NCBI RefSeq assembly: GCF_900102195.1
Contig: NZ_FNBE01000004.1
Span: 248,001-312,000, forward strand
Origin: Pseudonocardia oroxyli
GTDB taxonomy: Bacteria; Actinomycetota; Actinomycetes; Mycobacteriales; Pseudonocardiaceae
Direction: 5' to 3'
Length of the DNA stretch: 64,000 nt
Under the pieces are notes generated by a model. The model saw only the letters and a list, made by a program, of their open reading frames with translations, had not been told where the DNA came from and did no database searches. The position numbers and the translations under genes were made by a program. Below, piece by piece: positions 44,273 to 52,798 of the stretch (position 1 is the first letter of the stretch; every line of letters begins with the position of its first letter).

Positions 44273-45043
44273 TCAGCCGGCCAGGGGTTTGCGGGCCGGG
44301 TCGTAGGCCAGCTCCGGCGGCTCCTCGCCCCGCACGTCCGCCACCAGGCCCGTGATGGCGCTCATGATCGTGGCGGTGGCCGCGTCGAGGTTGCTCCTGG
44401 TCCGGGGCTTGCCCACGAACTCCGACAGGTCGACGGGCGGGCCGGCGACCAGGCTGACCCGCTTGAACAGGCCCACCTTCCCCTTCGGCGAGAGCACCTC
44501 CTGGGTGCCCCAGTTGGCCAGCGGGATGACCGGCACCCCGGACTGGACGGCGATCCGGCCGATGCCGTTCTTCGCCTTCATCGGCCAGCCGTCCGGGTCC
44601 GCGGTGTAGGTGGCCTCGGGGTAGAACACCACGACCTCCCCGCGCTCCAGGGCCTCGACGGCCCCGCGGAAGGCGTCCATCGCCCGCGCCGAGTCGCGGT
44701 AGACGGGGATGTGCTGCCCCTTGCCCAGCACCGAGCGCACGATCGGCACGGTCCACAGCTCGGACTTCGCCAGGTACCGGGGCATGCGCCGGTGGGCGAT
44801 GACGAATGCGGTGTCGTAGATCGGGTCGCAGCCCGACACGTGGTTGGCCGCGATGAGCACGCCGCCGGTGGGCGGGATGTGCTGCCCGCCCTTCCAGCCG
44901 AGCCGAGTGAACACCATCACGAGCGGCCAGATGAGCTCGATCGCCAGGCCGAACCAGAACCCCGAGGTCCGACGCTTGCGCCGCAACGTCAGCAGCAGTC
45001 TCTGCCGGGCGGTCAACAGCGGCGGCACGTCGGGGGTGGGCAC
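44273..45043 (-). CDS. 1-acyl-sn-glycerol-3-phosphate acyltransferase (PlsC family)
   Basis: 256 aa. Acyltransferase motif I is NHVSGCD (the NHxxxxD variant of HxxxxD), motif II AKSELWTVPIVRSVLG, motif III VVFYPEATYT and motif IV VIPLANWG. It acylates lysophosphatidate (or a related lipid) at the cytoplasmic membrane face. The GTG at 45043 has GGAGGAG three bases before; the frame upstream is non-coding. It is divergent from the lipid-modification operon. Confidence 0.93.
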   Translation of the reverse strand: MPTPDVPPLLTARQRLLLTLRRKRRTSGFWFGLAIELIWPLVMVFTRLGWKGGQHIPPTGGVLIAANHVSGCDPIYDTAFVIAHRRMPRYLAKSELWTVPIVRSVLGKGQHIPVYRDSARAMDAFRGAVEALERGEVVVFYPEATYTADPDGWPMKAKNGIGRIAVQSGVPVIPLANWGTQEVLSPKGKVGLFKRVSLVAGPPVDLSEFVGKPRTRSNLDAATATIMSAITGLVADVRGEEPPELAYDPARKPLAG

Positions 45044-45151
45044 AGACTCCTCCAGCGTTCGGGTTCCGCCCCCGATCCTCGCCCACGATCGACAGGCGGA
45101 GTACGCCGGGTGGCGCGATGATCTCCCTGTTGTGACATGACGGACAGACCG

Positions 45152-45179
45152 CCATCCGCGCCCCGGGTCGGACACGGAT
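45152..45179 (+). promoter_or_regulatory. SigK-like ECF promoter of the lipid operon
   Basis: CCATCC (45152-45157) and ACGGAT (45174-45179) are 16 bp apart. The mycobacterial SigK consensus, as I recall it, is CCATCC-N16/17-CCGAAT: the -35 is identical and the -10 matches at four of six positions. The predicted start is ~24 nt before the GTG at 45210, leaving room for the GGAGG ribosome-binding site at 45200-45204. Confidence 0.5.
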
Positions 45180-45209
45180 GCCCACGGAAGTCCCGACACG
45201 GAGGTGTGC

Positions 45210-45884
45210 GTGAGTCTGCCCAGGTTGGAGCCGGTGGGATCGCCACCCGAGGATCCGCGCGCGCTCGTCGTCGTGGCCCATGGTGGACGGTCGCGGTCGT
45301 CGGAGTCCGGTGAGCGCCGCCGGCTCACCTACTGGCGGATGCTGCCGTTCGCGCGGCTCCTCGCCCGGACCGAGGGCCTGGCCGTCGCGATGGTCCGCTA
45401 CCGGCTCCGCGGCTGGAACGGACCGGCGCGAGACGCCGCCCGTGACGTGGCCGAGCTCCTGACCGGGGACCTCCCCACCGTGCTGGTCGGCCATTCGATG
45501 GGCGGCCGGGCGGTGCTGCACGCCGCGGGCGCGCCGCAGGTGCGGGCCGTGGCCGCGCTCGCGCCCTGGCTCGACGGAAGCGACCCGGTCGACCAGCTCG
45601 CCGGGCGGGACGTCCTCATCGCCCACGGCGACCGCGAACGCATGACCGATCCGCGCGAGTCCCTCGCCTACGCCGTCCGGGCGCGACAGGTCACCCGCGT
45701 CGCCCGGTTCGACGTCCACGGCGACGGCCACGCCATGCTCCGCCACGCCGCGGACTGGCACTCCCTCGTGCAGCGCTTCGTGCTGGGCGAGCTCGGGTTC
45801 GAACCGGAGGACCCCGCGATCACGAACGCCATGCGGCAGCCCACCCCGGGCGGCCTCGAAGTCCCCCTGGGAGCCCTGCGATGA
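45210..45884 (+). CDS. Alpha/beta-hydrolase
   Basis: 224 aa. The nucleophile elbow is VGHSMGGRAVL (Ser about 96), the catalytic His is in DVHGDGHAMLRHAADW, and the acid is likely in LIAHGDRERMTDP. Possibly a lipase or thioesterase acting on the lipids handled by this operon; the substrate is unknown. The GTG at 45210 is preferred because GGAGG lies 5 nt upstream; a GTG at 45204 overlaps that site. First gene of an eight-gene operon; its stop overlaps the next start (ATGA). Confidence 0.86.
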   Translation: MSLPRLEPVGSPPEDPRALVVVAHGGRSRSSESGERRRLTYWRMLPFARLLARTEGLAVAMVRYRLRGWNGPARDAARDVAELLTGDLPTVLVGHSMGGRAVLHAAGAPQVRAVAALAPWLDGSDPVDQLAGRDVLIAHGDRERMTDPRESLAYAVRARQVTRVARFDVHGDGHAMLRHAADWHSLVQRFVLGELGFEPEDPAITNAMRQPTPGGLEVPLGALR

Positions 45885-47116
45885 CGTCCGTGGCCGTGAT
45901 CGGCGCCGGTGTGTCCGGTCTGACCGCCGCCTACCTGCTGCGGCGCACCCACGACGTCACCCTGTTCGAGGGGGACGACCGGCTCGGCGGGCACGCCCAC
46001 ACGCACGACCTGGCGGGCACGTTCGTCGACTCCGGGTTCATCGTCCACAACGACCGGACCTACCCGAACCTGCTGCGCCTGTTCGCCGAGCTCGGCGTGG
46101 CCACACAGGACTCGGACATGTCGATGAGCGTGCGCTGCGAGGGGTGCGGCCTGGAGTACGCGGGTGCCCGCAGGCTCGGCGGGCTGTTCCCGACGCCCGC
46201 GAACGCCCGCAACCCGCGCTACCTGCGGATGCTCGGCGAGGTCGTCCGCTTCCACCGCCACGCCCGACGGGTGCTGGCCGACCCCCGCGCGGGGGACGTC
46301 ACGCTGGGGGCGTTCCTGGCCGTCGGCGGGTACTCGCTGTACTTCGTCGACCACTTCATGATCCCCGTGGTGTCCTGCGTGTGGTCCGCGGGCGCGGAGC
46401 TGAGCCTCGAGTACCCGGCCCGCTACCTGTTCACCTTCCTCGACCACCACGGGATGCTCGCGATCGGCGGCTCCCCGCAGTGGCGCACGGTCGTCGGGGG
46501 GTCCCGCAGCTACGTGGAGCTGATCCGCAAGAACCTGTCCGACGTCCGCGTCGGCTCCCCCGTGCGCTCGGTCCGCCGAGGCGGCGGGGTCGGCGGGATC
46601 GGCGGGATCACCGTGGACGGCGAACGCTTCGACAAGGTCGTCGTCGCCACCCACCCCGACCAGGCGCTGGCCCTGCTCGCCGACCCGACCGACGCCGAGC
46701 GCGCGACCCTCGGCGCGTTCGCCTACTCCCGCAACGAGACCTGGCTGCACGGGGACGACTCGCTGCTGCCGCGCGCCGCGGGCGCCCGGGCGAGCTGGAA
46801 CTACCTCAAGTCCACCTGCGCGGGCGAGGACTCCGTGCTGGTCAGCTACGACATGAACCGCCTGCAGCACCTCGACGGCGGCCCGTACGTGGTCACGCTC
46901 AACGGCGCGGGCCGGGTCGCCGAGGACCGGGTGATCGCGCGGATGACCTACGAGCACCCGATCTACACCCCGGCGTCCGTGGCGGCGCAGCGGGACCTGC
47001 CCGCCCTGAACACCGGGACCACCGCGTTCGCCGGGGCCTACCACGGGTGGGGCTTCCACGAGGACGGCTGCCTCTCCGGCGTCCGCGCCGCCGAGTCCCT
47101 GGGGGCGACGTGGTAG
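45881..47116 (+). CDS. NAD(P)/FAD-dependent amine-oxidase-like protein (Rv0449c-like)
   Basis: 411 aa. N-terminal dinucleotide motif VAVIGAGVSGLTAAYLL and the flavoprotein ARR-type motif DDRLGGHAHTH. The FAD-linked monoamine-oxidase/phytoene-desaturase fold is evident, but no substrate can be assigned. In M. tuberculosis the equivalent gene heads the SigK-controlled Rv0449c-Rv0446c set; in Rhodobacter a similar protein lies in a singlet-oxygen-responsive lipid operon (both from memory). It overlaps its neighbours by 4 and 7 bp. Confidence 0.9.
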   Translation: MTSVAVIGAGVSGLTAAYLLRRTHDVTLFEGDDRLGGHAHTHDLAGTFVDSGFIVHNDRTYPNLLRLFAELGVATQDSDMSMSVRCEGCGLEYAGARRLGGLFPTPANARNPRYLRMLGEVVRFHRHARRVLADPRAGDVTLGAFLAVGGYSLYFVDHFMIPVVSCVWSAGAELSLEYPARYLFTFLDHHGMLAIGGSPQWRTVVGGSRSYVELIRKNLSDVRVGSPVRSVRRGGGVGGIGGITVDGERFDKVVVATHPDQALALLADPTDAERATLGAFAYSRNETWLHGDDSLLPRAAGARASWNYLKSTCAGEDSVLVSYDMNRLQHLDGGPYVVTLNGAGRVAEDRVIARMTYEHPIYTPASVAAQRDLPALNTGTTAFAGAYHGWGFHEDGCLSGVRAAESLGATW

Positions 47117-47811
47117 CCCTCTACGACGCCGAGGTGCGCCACCGCCGCCGGGAGGCGGTGGACTACGGGTTCGCGCACCGGACCTATCTCTGGCTCGTCG
47201 ACCTCGACGACCTGCCCCGCTTCGGTGGTCCGCTCGCCCGGTTCGAGGCGCGGGACCACCTGGGCGACCCGGACCGGACGATCCGGGAGAACGTCGACGC
47301 CTACCTCGCCGAACAGGGCGTCGACCTCCGCGGCGGCCGGATCCTCATGCTGGCCAACGCCCGCGTCCTCGGCCACGTGTTCAACCCGCTGTCGGTCTTC
47401 TGGTGCCACCGGGACACCGGGGAGCTGGAGTGTGTGATCGCCGAGGTCCACAACACCTACGGGGAACGCCACTGCTACTTGCTGCCCGCGGAGCGCGCGG
47501 AGACCGCGAAGGCCTTCTACGTGTCGCCGTTCTTCGCCGTCGACGGTGACTACCGGCTGTCCCTGCCCGCCCCGGGCGAGCGCCTCGCGCTGGCCATCAC
47601 GTTGCGCCGCAACGAGACCACCGCGCTGACCGCCACCGTCACCGGCACCCGCCGCGCGGCGACCCCGCGGGCGCTCGCCGCGTTGGCGCTGCACCGCCCA
47701 CTCGTCACCCTGCGCACCTCCGCGCTCATCCGGGTCCACGGCATCCGCCTGTGGCTCAAGCGACTTCCCGTCGTGCCGCGCCCGCCGCACCGCCCTCAGG
47801 AGGGGGTCTGA
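47110..47811 (+). CDS. DUF1365 family protein
   Basis: 233 aa. It starts VVALYDAEVRHRRREAVDYGFAHRTYLW-like (core HRTYLWLVDLDDLP), with the conserved GHVFNPLSVFWCH and EVHNTYGERHCYLL segments of DUF1365. The function is unknown, but the family is nearly always found next to a cyclopropane-fatty-acid-synthase-like gene and an FAD protein, as here. The GTG at 47110 overlaps the FAD gene by 7 bp; its TGA abuts the next ATG (TGAATG). Confidence 0.92.
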   Translation: MVALYDAEVRHRRREAVDYGFAHRTYLWLVDLDDLPRFGGPLARFEARDHLGDPDRTIRENVDAYLAEQGVDLRGGRILMLANARVLGHVFNPLSVFWCHRDTGELECVIAEVHNTYGERHCYLLPAERAETAKAFYVSPFFAVDGDYRLSLPAPGERLALAITLRRNETTALTATVTGTRRAATPRALAALALHRPLVTLRTSALIRVHGIRLWLKRLPVVPRPPHRPQEGV

Positions 47812-49050
47812 ATGACCATTCACGAGCCGCAGCCGCCCACGCGCGCCGTCCCCCGCCCCAACGAGGGGGTGTGGCCGGGGCTGGGCACGGTGCCGCGCTC
47901 CCCGGTCAAGGGCCGGATCGCCGAGGGCCTGTTCCGGCGCGCGGTGCGGTCGCTGCCCGTGCGCGTCGAGATCGGCGACGAGGTGCTGGGCCTCGGTGGC
48001 CCGACCATGCGGATCGTCCGACCGGACGCCTTCTTCCGCAGGCTCGGCAACGACTCCAAGATCGGGTTCGGCGAGGCCTACATGGTCGGCGACTGGACCG
48101 CGGACGACCTGCCGGGCCTCCTGGAGCCCTTCGCCGCCACCCTGTCCACGCTGATCCCGCCCGCCCTGCAGAGGCTGGCCCGGCGCTGGGTCGAGGCGCG
48201 CCAGCCCGCTGAGGAGGCGAACTCGCTGGAGGGGTCCCGGGAGAACATCCACCGGCACTACGACCTGTCGAACGAGCTGTTCCAGCTGTTCCTGGACGAG
48301 ACCATGTCCTACTCCGCGGCCTGGTTCGCCCCGGGTTCGGACGACCTGGTCGCGGCCCAGGAGCGCAAGATCGACGGCATCCTGGACCTGGCGGGCGTCG
48401 CCGCCGACCAGCACATCCTGGAGATCGGGACCGGCTGGGGCGGGCTCGCGATCCGGGCCGCGCGCCGCGGCGCGCGCGTCACGACGATCACCATCTCCGC
48501 CGAGCAGGCGGCGCTGGCCGAGCAGCGGATCGCCGCGGCCGGGCTCGCCGACCGCGTCCAGGTGCTGCTGCGGGACTACCGCGAGGCCCGCGGGTCCTAC
48601 GACGCCGTGGTGTCCGTCGAGATGATCGAGGCGGTGGGCGAGAAGTACTGGCCCACCTACTTCGCCGCCCTGGACCGCCTGCTCAAGCCGGGCGGGCGGG
48701 TCGGGCTGCAGGCCATCACCATGCCGGACGACCGGATGCGGGTGGCGCGCAACGACTACACCTGGATCCACAAGTACGTCTTCCCCGGCGGGCTGATCCC
48801 GAGCGTCGAGTCGATCGAGCGCAGCCTCGGGGACACGAGCCTGCACATCTCCGAGCGCCGCTCGCTGGGCCCGGACTACGCCCGCACCCTGAACCACTGG
48901 AACCGACGGTTCCAGGAGCGCTGGTCCGAGGTCGCCGCGCTGGGCTTCGACGAGACCTTCCGCCGCATGTGGGAGTTCTACCTCGGGTACTGCGAGGCGG
49001 GCTTCCGCGTCGGCTACCTCGACGTCTACCAGCTCTCCCTCACCCGCTGA
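47812..49050 (+). CDS. Cyclopropane-fatty-acid-synthase-like SAM methyltransferase (UfaA1-like)
   Basis: 412 aa, full-length CFA synthase form: an N-terminal lipid-interacting domain (about 1-130) and a SAM domain with motif I ILEIGTGWGGLAIRAA. NIHRHYDLSNELFQLFLD, SYSAAWF and the catalytic-site ARNDYTWIHKYVFPGG stretch are typical. It methylates or cyclopropanates the double bond of phospholipid acyl chains. The M. tuberculosis counterpart UfaA1 (Rv0447c) has been linked to 10-methyl-stearate formation. Immediate ATG after the DUF1365 stop; followed by a 40-bp palindrome. Confidence 0.92.
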   Translation: MTIHEPQPPTRAVPRPNEGVWPGLGTVPRSPVKGRIAEGLFRRAVRSLPVRVEIGDEVLGLGGPTMRIVRPDAFFRRLGNDSKIGFGEAYMVGDWTADDLPGLLEPFAATLSTLIPPALQRLARRWVEARQPAEEANSLEGSRENIHRHYDLSNELFQLFLDETMSYSAAWFAPGSDDLVAAQERKIDGILDLAGVAADQHILEIGTGWGGLAIRAARRGARVTTITISAEQAALAEQRIAAAGLADRVQVLLRDYREARGSYDAVVSVEMIEAVGEKYWPTYFAALDRLLKPGGRVGLQAITMPDDRMRVARNDYTWIHKYVFPGGLIPSVESIERSLGDTSLHISERRSLGPDYARTLNHWNRRFQERWSEVAALGFDETFRRMWEFYLGYCEAGFRVGYLDVYQLSLTR

Positions 49051-49055
49051 CCCCT

Positions 49056-49095
49056 GTGCGCGGCAAGTGGTGCCAGAGCACCACTTGCCGCGCAC
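49056..49095. terminator. 40-bp palindrome, family B copy 2 (inside the lipid operon)
   Basis: GTGCGCGGCAAGTGGTGC (49056-49073), loop CAGA, exact complement at 49078-49095. It starts 5 nt after the stop of the first cyclopropane synthase gene and ends 7 nt before the GGAGG site of the second. It should reduce read-through or stabilise the upstream message, separating the operon into two expression levels. Confidence 0.9.
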
Positions 49096-49111
49096 GAGCA
49101 CCGGAGGTGCC

Positions 49112-50440
49112 ATGTCTGTCGCTTCGCGGATCGCGGAGATGCTCGAGAAGCACGTGCTCGGGGCGCCGCTGCCCGTGCGGATCAAGGCCTGGGACGGATC
49201 CATCGCCGGCCCCGCCGGGCCCGGGCCGATCATCCTGCTGCGCCACCGCCGGGTGCTGCGGCGGTTGCTGTGGAGCCCGGGCGAGCTCGGGCTCGCGCGG
49301 GCGTTCGTGGCCGGTGAGCTGGGCGTCGAGGGGGACATCGCCGAGGGGCTGTCCCGGTTCTGGAAGGTCGGGGCCCGCCCGCTCACCCTCGCGGACAAGC
49401 TGGCCGCGCTGCGGACCGCGGCACGGCTCGGCGCGCTCGGACCCCGGCCGCGACCACCGGCGTCGGAGGCGCGGCTGCAGGGGCGGCGGCACACCTTCCT
49501 GCGCGACCGCGCCGCCATCTCCCACCACTACGACCTGTCCAACGCGTTCTACGAGTTCCTCCTCGACCCGCGGATGGCCTACTCCTGCGGCTACTGGACC
49601 CAGGACGCCTCCGACGAGTACGGGCTCGAGGACGCGCAGCGGGACAAGCTGGACCTGATCTGCCGCAAGCTGGACCTGAAGCCGGGGATGCGGCTGCTCG
49701 ACGTCGGGTGCGGGTGGGCGTCCCTGCTGATCCACGCGGCGACGCACTACGGCGTCACCGCCGTCGGGGTGACCCTGTCCGCCGAGCAGCGGGCCCTCGG
49801 GCTGCGGCGGGTCCGCGAGCTGGGCCTGGAGGACCGGGTCGAGATCCGGCTCCAGGACTACCGCGAGGTGGACGACCCGCCGTTCGACGCCGTGTCGTCC
49901 ATCGAGATGGGCGAGCACGTCGGGCAGGACAACTACCCCGTCTACGCCGCCCAGCTGTTCTCGAAGCTCCGCCCCCACGGGCGGCTGCTCCTGCAGCAGA
50001 TGTCCCGCGGGGCGTCCGGCCTGAACTCCGCGCCGGGCGGCGGCGCGTTCATGGAGTCCTACGTGGCCCCGGACATGCACATGCGCCCGCTCGGCGAGAC
50101 CCTGAACTTCCTGGAGGCGGCCGGGCTCGAGGCGGTCGACGTCCACTCGCTGCGCGAGCACTACGTGTGGACCGTCCGGCCCTGGCTGGACACGTTGCAG
50201 GACAACGCCTCCGAGGCGATCGCGCTGATCGGTGAGGAGCAGTTCCGGGTCTGGCTGCTCTACCTCGCGGGCGCCGCGCTGGCGTTCGAGGAGAACCGGA
50301 TGGGGGTGCACCAGATCCTGCTGGTGCGACCGGACGCCGAGGGACGCTCGGGGCTCCCCCGCAGCCGCGCCGCCACCCTGGGCACCGATCCCGCGCTCGA
50401 CAGGCTGCGCGAGCCCGTCTACGAGAGACTGGCCCCGTGA
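49112..50440 (+). CDS. Second cyclopropane-fatty-acid-synthase-like SAM methyltransferase
   Basis: 442 aa. SAM motif I LLDVGCGWASLLIHAA, SHHYDLSNAFYEFLLD, SCGYWT and EMGEHVGQDNYP mark the family. It differs from the first copy in the C-terminal half: the WIHKYVFPGG stretch of classical enzymes is replaced by ESYVAPDMHMRPLGET, so acceptor or product probably differ. ATG with GGAGG four bases upstream. Overlaps the DUF1295 gene by 4 bp. A second, divergent synthase in the same operon is also seen in proteobacterial versions of this cluster. Confidence 0.9.
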   Translation: MSVASRIAEMLEKHVLGAPLPVRIKAWDGSIAGPAGPGPIILLRHRRVLRRLLWSPGELGLARAFVAGELGVEGDIAEGLSRFWKVGARPLTLADKLAALRTAARLGALGPRPRPPASEARLQGRRHTFLRDRAAISHHYDLSNAFYEFLLDPRMAYSCGYWTQDASDEYGLEDAQRDKLDLICRKLDLKPGMRLLDVGCGWASLLIHAATHYGVTAVGVTLSAEQRALGLRRVRELGLEDRVEIRLQDYREVDDPPFDAVSSIEMGEHVGQDNYPVYAAQLFSKLRPHGRLLLQQMSRGASGLNSAPGGGAFMESYVAPDMHMRPLGETLNFLEAAGLEAVDVHSLREHYVWTVRPWLDTLQDNASEAIALIGEEQFRVWLLYLAGAALAFEENRMGVHQILLVRPDAEGRSGLPRSRAATLGTDPALDRLREPVYERLAP

Positions 50441-51303
50441 GCTTCCCCTGGGGCGCCTTCCTCACCAACCTCTGGATCACCGCCGTGGCGGTGCTCCTGG
50501 TGATGGCCGCGGCCCTGGCCGTCGCCTACGTCCGCAAGCGGCACGACGGCATCGACGTGGTGTGGGGCAGCGGGTTCGGCGTGATCGCGATCGTCACGCT
50601 GGTGGCGGCGCAGGGCTCCGGGGACGCCTGGCGACAGTGGCTGATCACAGCCCTCACGGTGGTCTGGGGCGCCCGGCTGGCGATCCACATCGGACGCCGC
50701 AACCACGGGCAGCCCGAGGACCAGCGCTACGTGGAGCTCATGAAGGAGGCCCGCGGCAACCCCTGGCTGCACGCCTTCCGCAAGGTCTACCTCACCCAGG
50801 GCGTGGTGATGTGGGTCGTGTCGCTGCCCGTCCAGGTCGGGCAGTACGGATGGTCGGCTCCGCAGGCTCCGCCTCCGCACGGCTTCGCGTGGGGTGTCTG
50901 GCCGACGGTCGTGACGGTGCTCGGCGTGCTGGTCTGGGCCGTCGGGATGTTCTTCGAGACCGTCGGCGACGCCCAGCTCGCCAGGTTCAAGGCCGATCCC
51001 GCGAACAAGGGGCGGGTCATGGACCGCGGGCTGTGGCGCTACACCCGCCACCCCAACTACTTCGGCGACGCCTGCGTGTGGTGGGGTCTGGCCCTGCTCG
51101 CCCTGCACCAGCCCGCCGGCCTGATCGGCGTGCTCGGCGCCGCGGCGATCACCGTGAACCTGGCCAAGGGCACCGGCGCCAAGCTGCTGGAGAGCACCAT
51201 CGGCGAGCGCCGCCCCGGCTACGTCGACTACGTCGAGCGCACCAGCGGATTCATCCCGCTCCCCCCGAAGAAGAAGGTCCCCATGACAGGAGACAGGGCA
51301 TGA
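50437..51303 (+). CDS. DUF1295 integral membrane protein (steroid-5-alpha-reductase-like fold)
   Basis: 288 aa with about six membrane segments and the C-terminal signature RGLWRYTRHPNYFGDACVWWG, which binds cofactor or substrate in the isoprenylcysteine-methyltransferase/steroid-reductase superfamily. Homologous to Rv0446c by gene order. A reductase acting on the lipid modified by the synthases is plausible (for instance reduction of a methylene intermediate), but this is inference. GTG start overlapping the preceding stop. Confidence 0.9.
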   Translation: MSFPWGAFLTNLWITAVAVLLVMAAALAVAYVRKRHDGIDVVWGSGFGVIAIVTLVAAQGSGDAWRQWLITALTVVWGARLAIHIGRRNHGQPEDQRYVELMKEARGNPWLHAFRKVYLTQGVVMWVVSLPVQVGQYGWSAPQAPPPHGFAWGVWPTVVTVLGVLVWAVGMFFETVGDAQLARFKADPANKGRVMDRGLWRYTRHPNYFGDACVWWGLALLALHQPAGLIGVLGAAAITVNLAKGTGAKLLESTIGERRPGYVDYVERTSGFIPLPPKKKVPMTGDRA

Positions 51304-51734
51304 TCAGCGACTTCGCCCTCAAGGACGAGACCGGCACCGTCCGGCGGCTCTCCGAGCTGCTCGAGAAGGGCCCCGTGGTCCTGTTCTTCTACCCGATCGC
51401 GAGCTCCGGCGGCTGCACGCAGGAGGCCTGCCACTTCCGCGACCTGGCGGCCGAGTTCGCCGCGGTCGGGGCGCAGCCCGTCGGCATCAGCTCGGACGAC
51501 GTCGCGGCCCAGGCGACGTTCGCGGGCGCGCACTCGCTGGGCTACCCGCTGCTGTCGGACCCCGACCACGCGGTCGCGAAGGAGCTGGGCGCCTACCGGG
51601 CCTGGCTGCCGGGCGGCCTGCACACCCGCCGTCGGACGTACGTGATCGGGCAGGACCGCGAGATCCTCGCGGAGTTCGGCAGCGAGACCCAGTTCCAGGC
51701 CCACGCCGACAAGGCCCTGGCGGCGCTGCGGTGA
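51300..51734 (+). CDS. bcp: Peroxiredoxin, BCP/PrxQ type
   Basis: 144-aa thiol peroxidase. The active site is YPIASSGGCTQEACHFRD: the peroxidatic Cys is in the PxxxSxxC form (Ser instead of the more usual Thr, Gly instead of Pro before the Cys), with a second Cys five residues on as candidate resolving Cys. It reduces peroxides or lipid hydroperoxides. It overlaps DUF1295 by 4 bp, so peroxide defence is built into the lipid operon. Confidence 0.92.
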   Translation: MISDFALKDETGTVRRLSELLEKGPVVLFFYPIASSGGCTQEACHFRDLAAEFAAVGAQPVGISSDDVAAQATFAGAHSLGYPLLSDPDHAVAKELGAYRAWLPGGLHTRRRTYVIGQDREILAEFGSETQFQAHADKALAALR

Positions 51735-52183
51735 GAGCCACGATCGCGGACGGGCGCGTGTGGGCCTCCGCGGTGGTCACCGCGCCGCCGGAGCAGGTGT
51801 TCGCGCTGCTCGCGAACCCGCACCGACACCACGAGTTCGACGGCAGCGGGTCCGTGCAGTCGACGATCTCCGGGCCGTCGTCCCTGCGCCTCGGGGACAC
51901 CTTCGGCGTCAAGATGAAGATCGGCCTGCCGTACCGGATCACGAACCACGTGGTGGAGCTCGACCCGGACCGCCGGATCGCCTGGTGCCACTGGGCCAAG
52001 GCGATCTGGCGCTACGAGCTCGAGCCCGTCCCCGAGGGCACCCGGGTCACCGAGACCTTCGACTACGGCGTCTCCCGGTTCCCGAAGGGCATCGCGAGAC
52101 TCAAGTTCCCGCAGGTCAACGCCAAGTCCATCCGCGACACCCTGCGGCGGCTGCAGGACGTCTTCGGCGCGCCCGCGGAGTGA
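51731..52183 (+). CDS. SRPBCC (START/Bet v1-like) family protein
   Basis: 150 aa with the helix-grip fold pattern: strand-rich N-terminus VWASAVVTAPPEQVFALLANPHRHHEFDGS and a long C-terminal helix SIRDTLRRLQDVFG. Such proteins bind hydrophobic ligands. Last gene of the operon, start overlapping the peroxiredoxin stop (GTGA). Its stop is one base from the stop of the convergent PPOX gene, with no terminator between. Confidence 0.86.
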   Translation: MRATIADGRVWASAVVTAPPEQVFALLANPHRHHEFDGSGSVQSTISGPSSLRLGDTFGVKMKIGLPYRITNHVVELDPDRRIAWCHWAKAIWRYELEPVPEGTRVTETFDYGVSRFPKGIARLKFPQVNAKSIRDTLRRLQDVFGAPAE

Positions 52184-52184
52184 G

Positions 52185-52742
52185 TCAGAGCCCGGGCAGG
52201 CCGTCGAGGGAGCGCGCGTTCTTCTCCCGGTGGTAGTCGACCATCACCTGCGGGGACTTCTTGGCGTGCGCCAGGTCCAGGACGTTCCGCTCCTCGACGA
52301 GGTCCATCCGCGGCACCGCGTAGCCGCAGGAGTCCGCGACCCGCTGGACGGCCACGGTGATCACCGAGCGGGCGCCGTGGCGTCGGGAGGTCCCCGGCTC
52401 GCCGAAGGCCGCGAGCGCCTCCGCGAAGCCCGGCTCGTCCCGGGCCAGCACGCTGCCGGTGCCGTGGAGCCGCACGATGGTCGGCCTGCCGTCGAAGGCA
52501 CAGAACATCACGCAGATCCGGCCGTTCTCCCGCAGGTGGGCGATGGTCTCCACGCCGCTGCCGGTCAGGTCGAGGTAGGCGACGGTGTGCGCGTCCACCA
52601 CCCGGAACGTGCCGCGGGTGCCCTTCGGGGACAGGTTGATCAGCCCGTCGCCGGACAGCGGCGCGGTGCCCACGAAGAACACCGGCTGCTCCTCGAGCCA
52701 GCCGCGCAGTCGGTCGGAGATGCCGTCGTGGACCGTCGTCAT
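52185..52742 (-). CDS. Pyridoxamine-5'-phosphate-oxidase family protein
   Basis: 185 aa. LRGWLEEQPVFFVGTAPLSGDGLINLSPKG (core VFFVGTAPL and NLSPKG) and GRICVMFCAFDGRPTIVRLHG are typical of PPOX-like FMN split barrels of the DUF1697/YdaG kind. The cofactor-binding residues look intact, but the reaction is unknown. The ATG at 52742 fits the family start; a GTG at 52775 in frame is an alternative. It follows map on the same strand. Confidence 0.86.
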   Translation of the reverse strand: MTTVHDGISDRLRGWLEEQPVFFVGTAPLSGDGLINLSPKGTRGTFRVVDAHTVAYLDLTGSGVETIAHLRENGRICVMFCAFDGRPTIVRLHGTGSVLARDEPGFAEALAAFGEPGTSRRHGARSVITVAVQRVADSCGYAVPRMDLVEERNVLDLAHAKKSPQVMVDYHREKNARSLDGLPGL

Positions 52743-52798
52743 GCCCCCAGCGTGCGGCCACGGGCGCCGGATCACCAGACCCCGCGGGCCGTCGCGCG

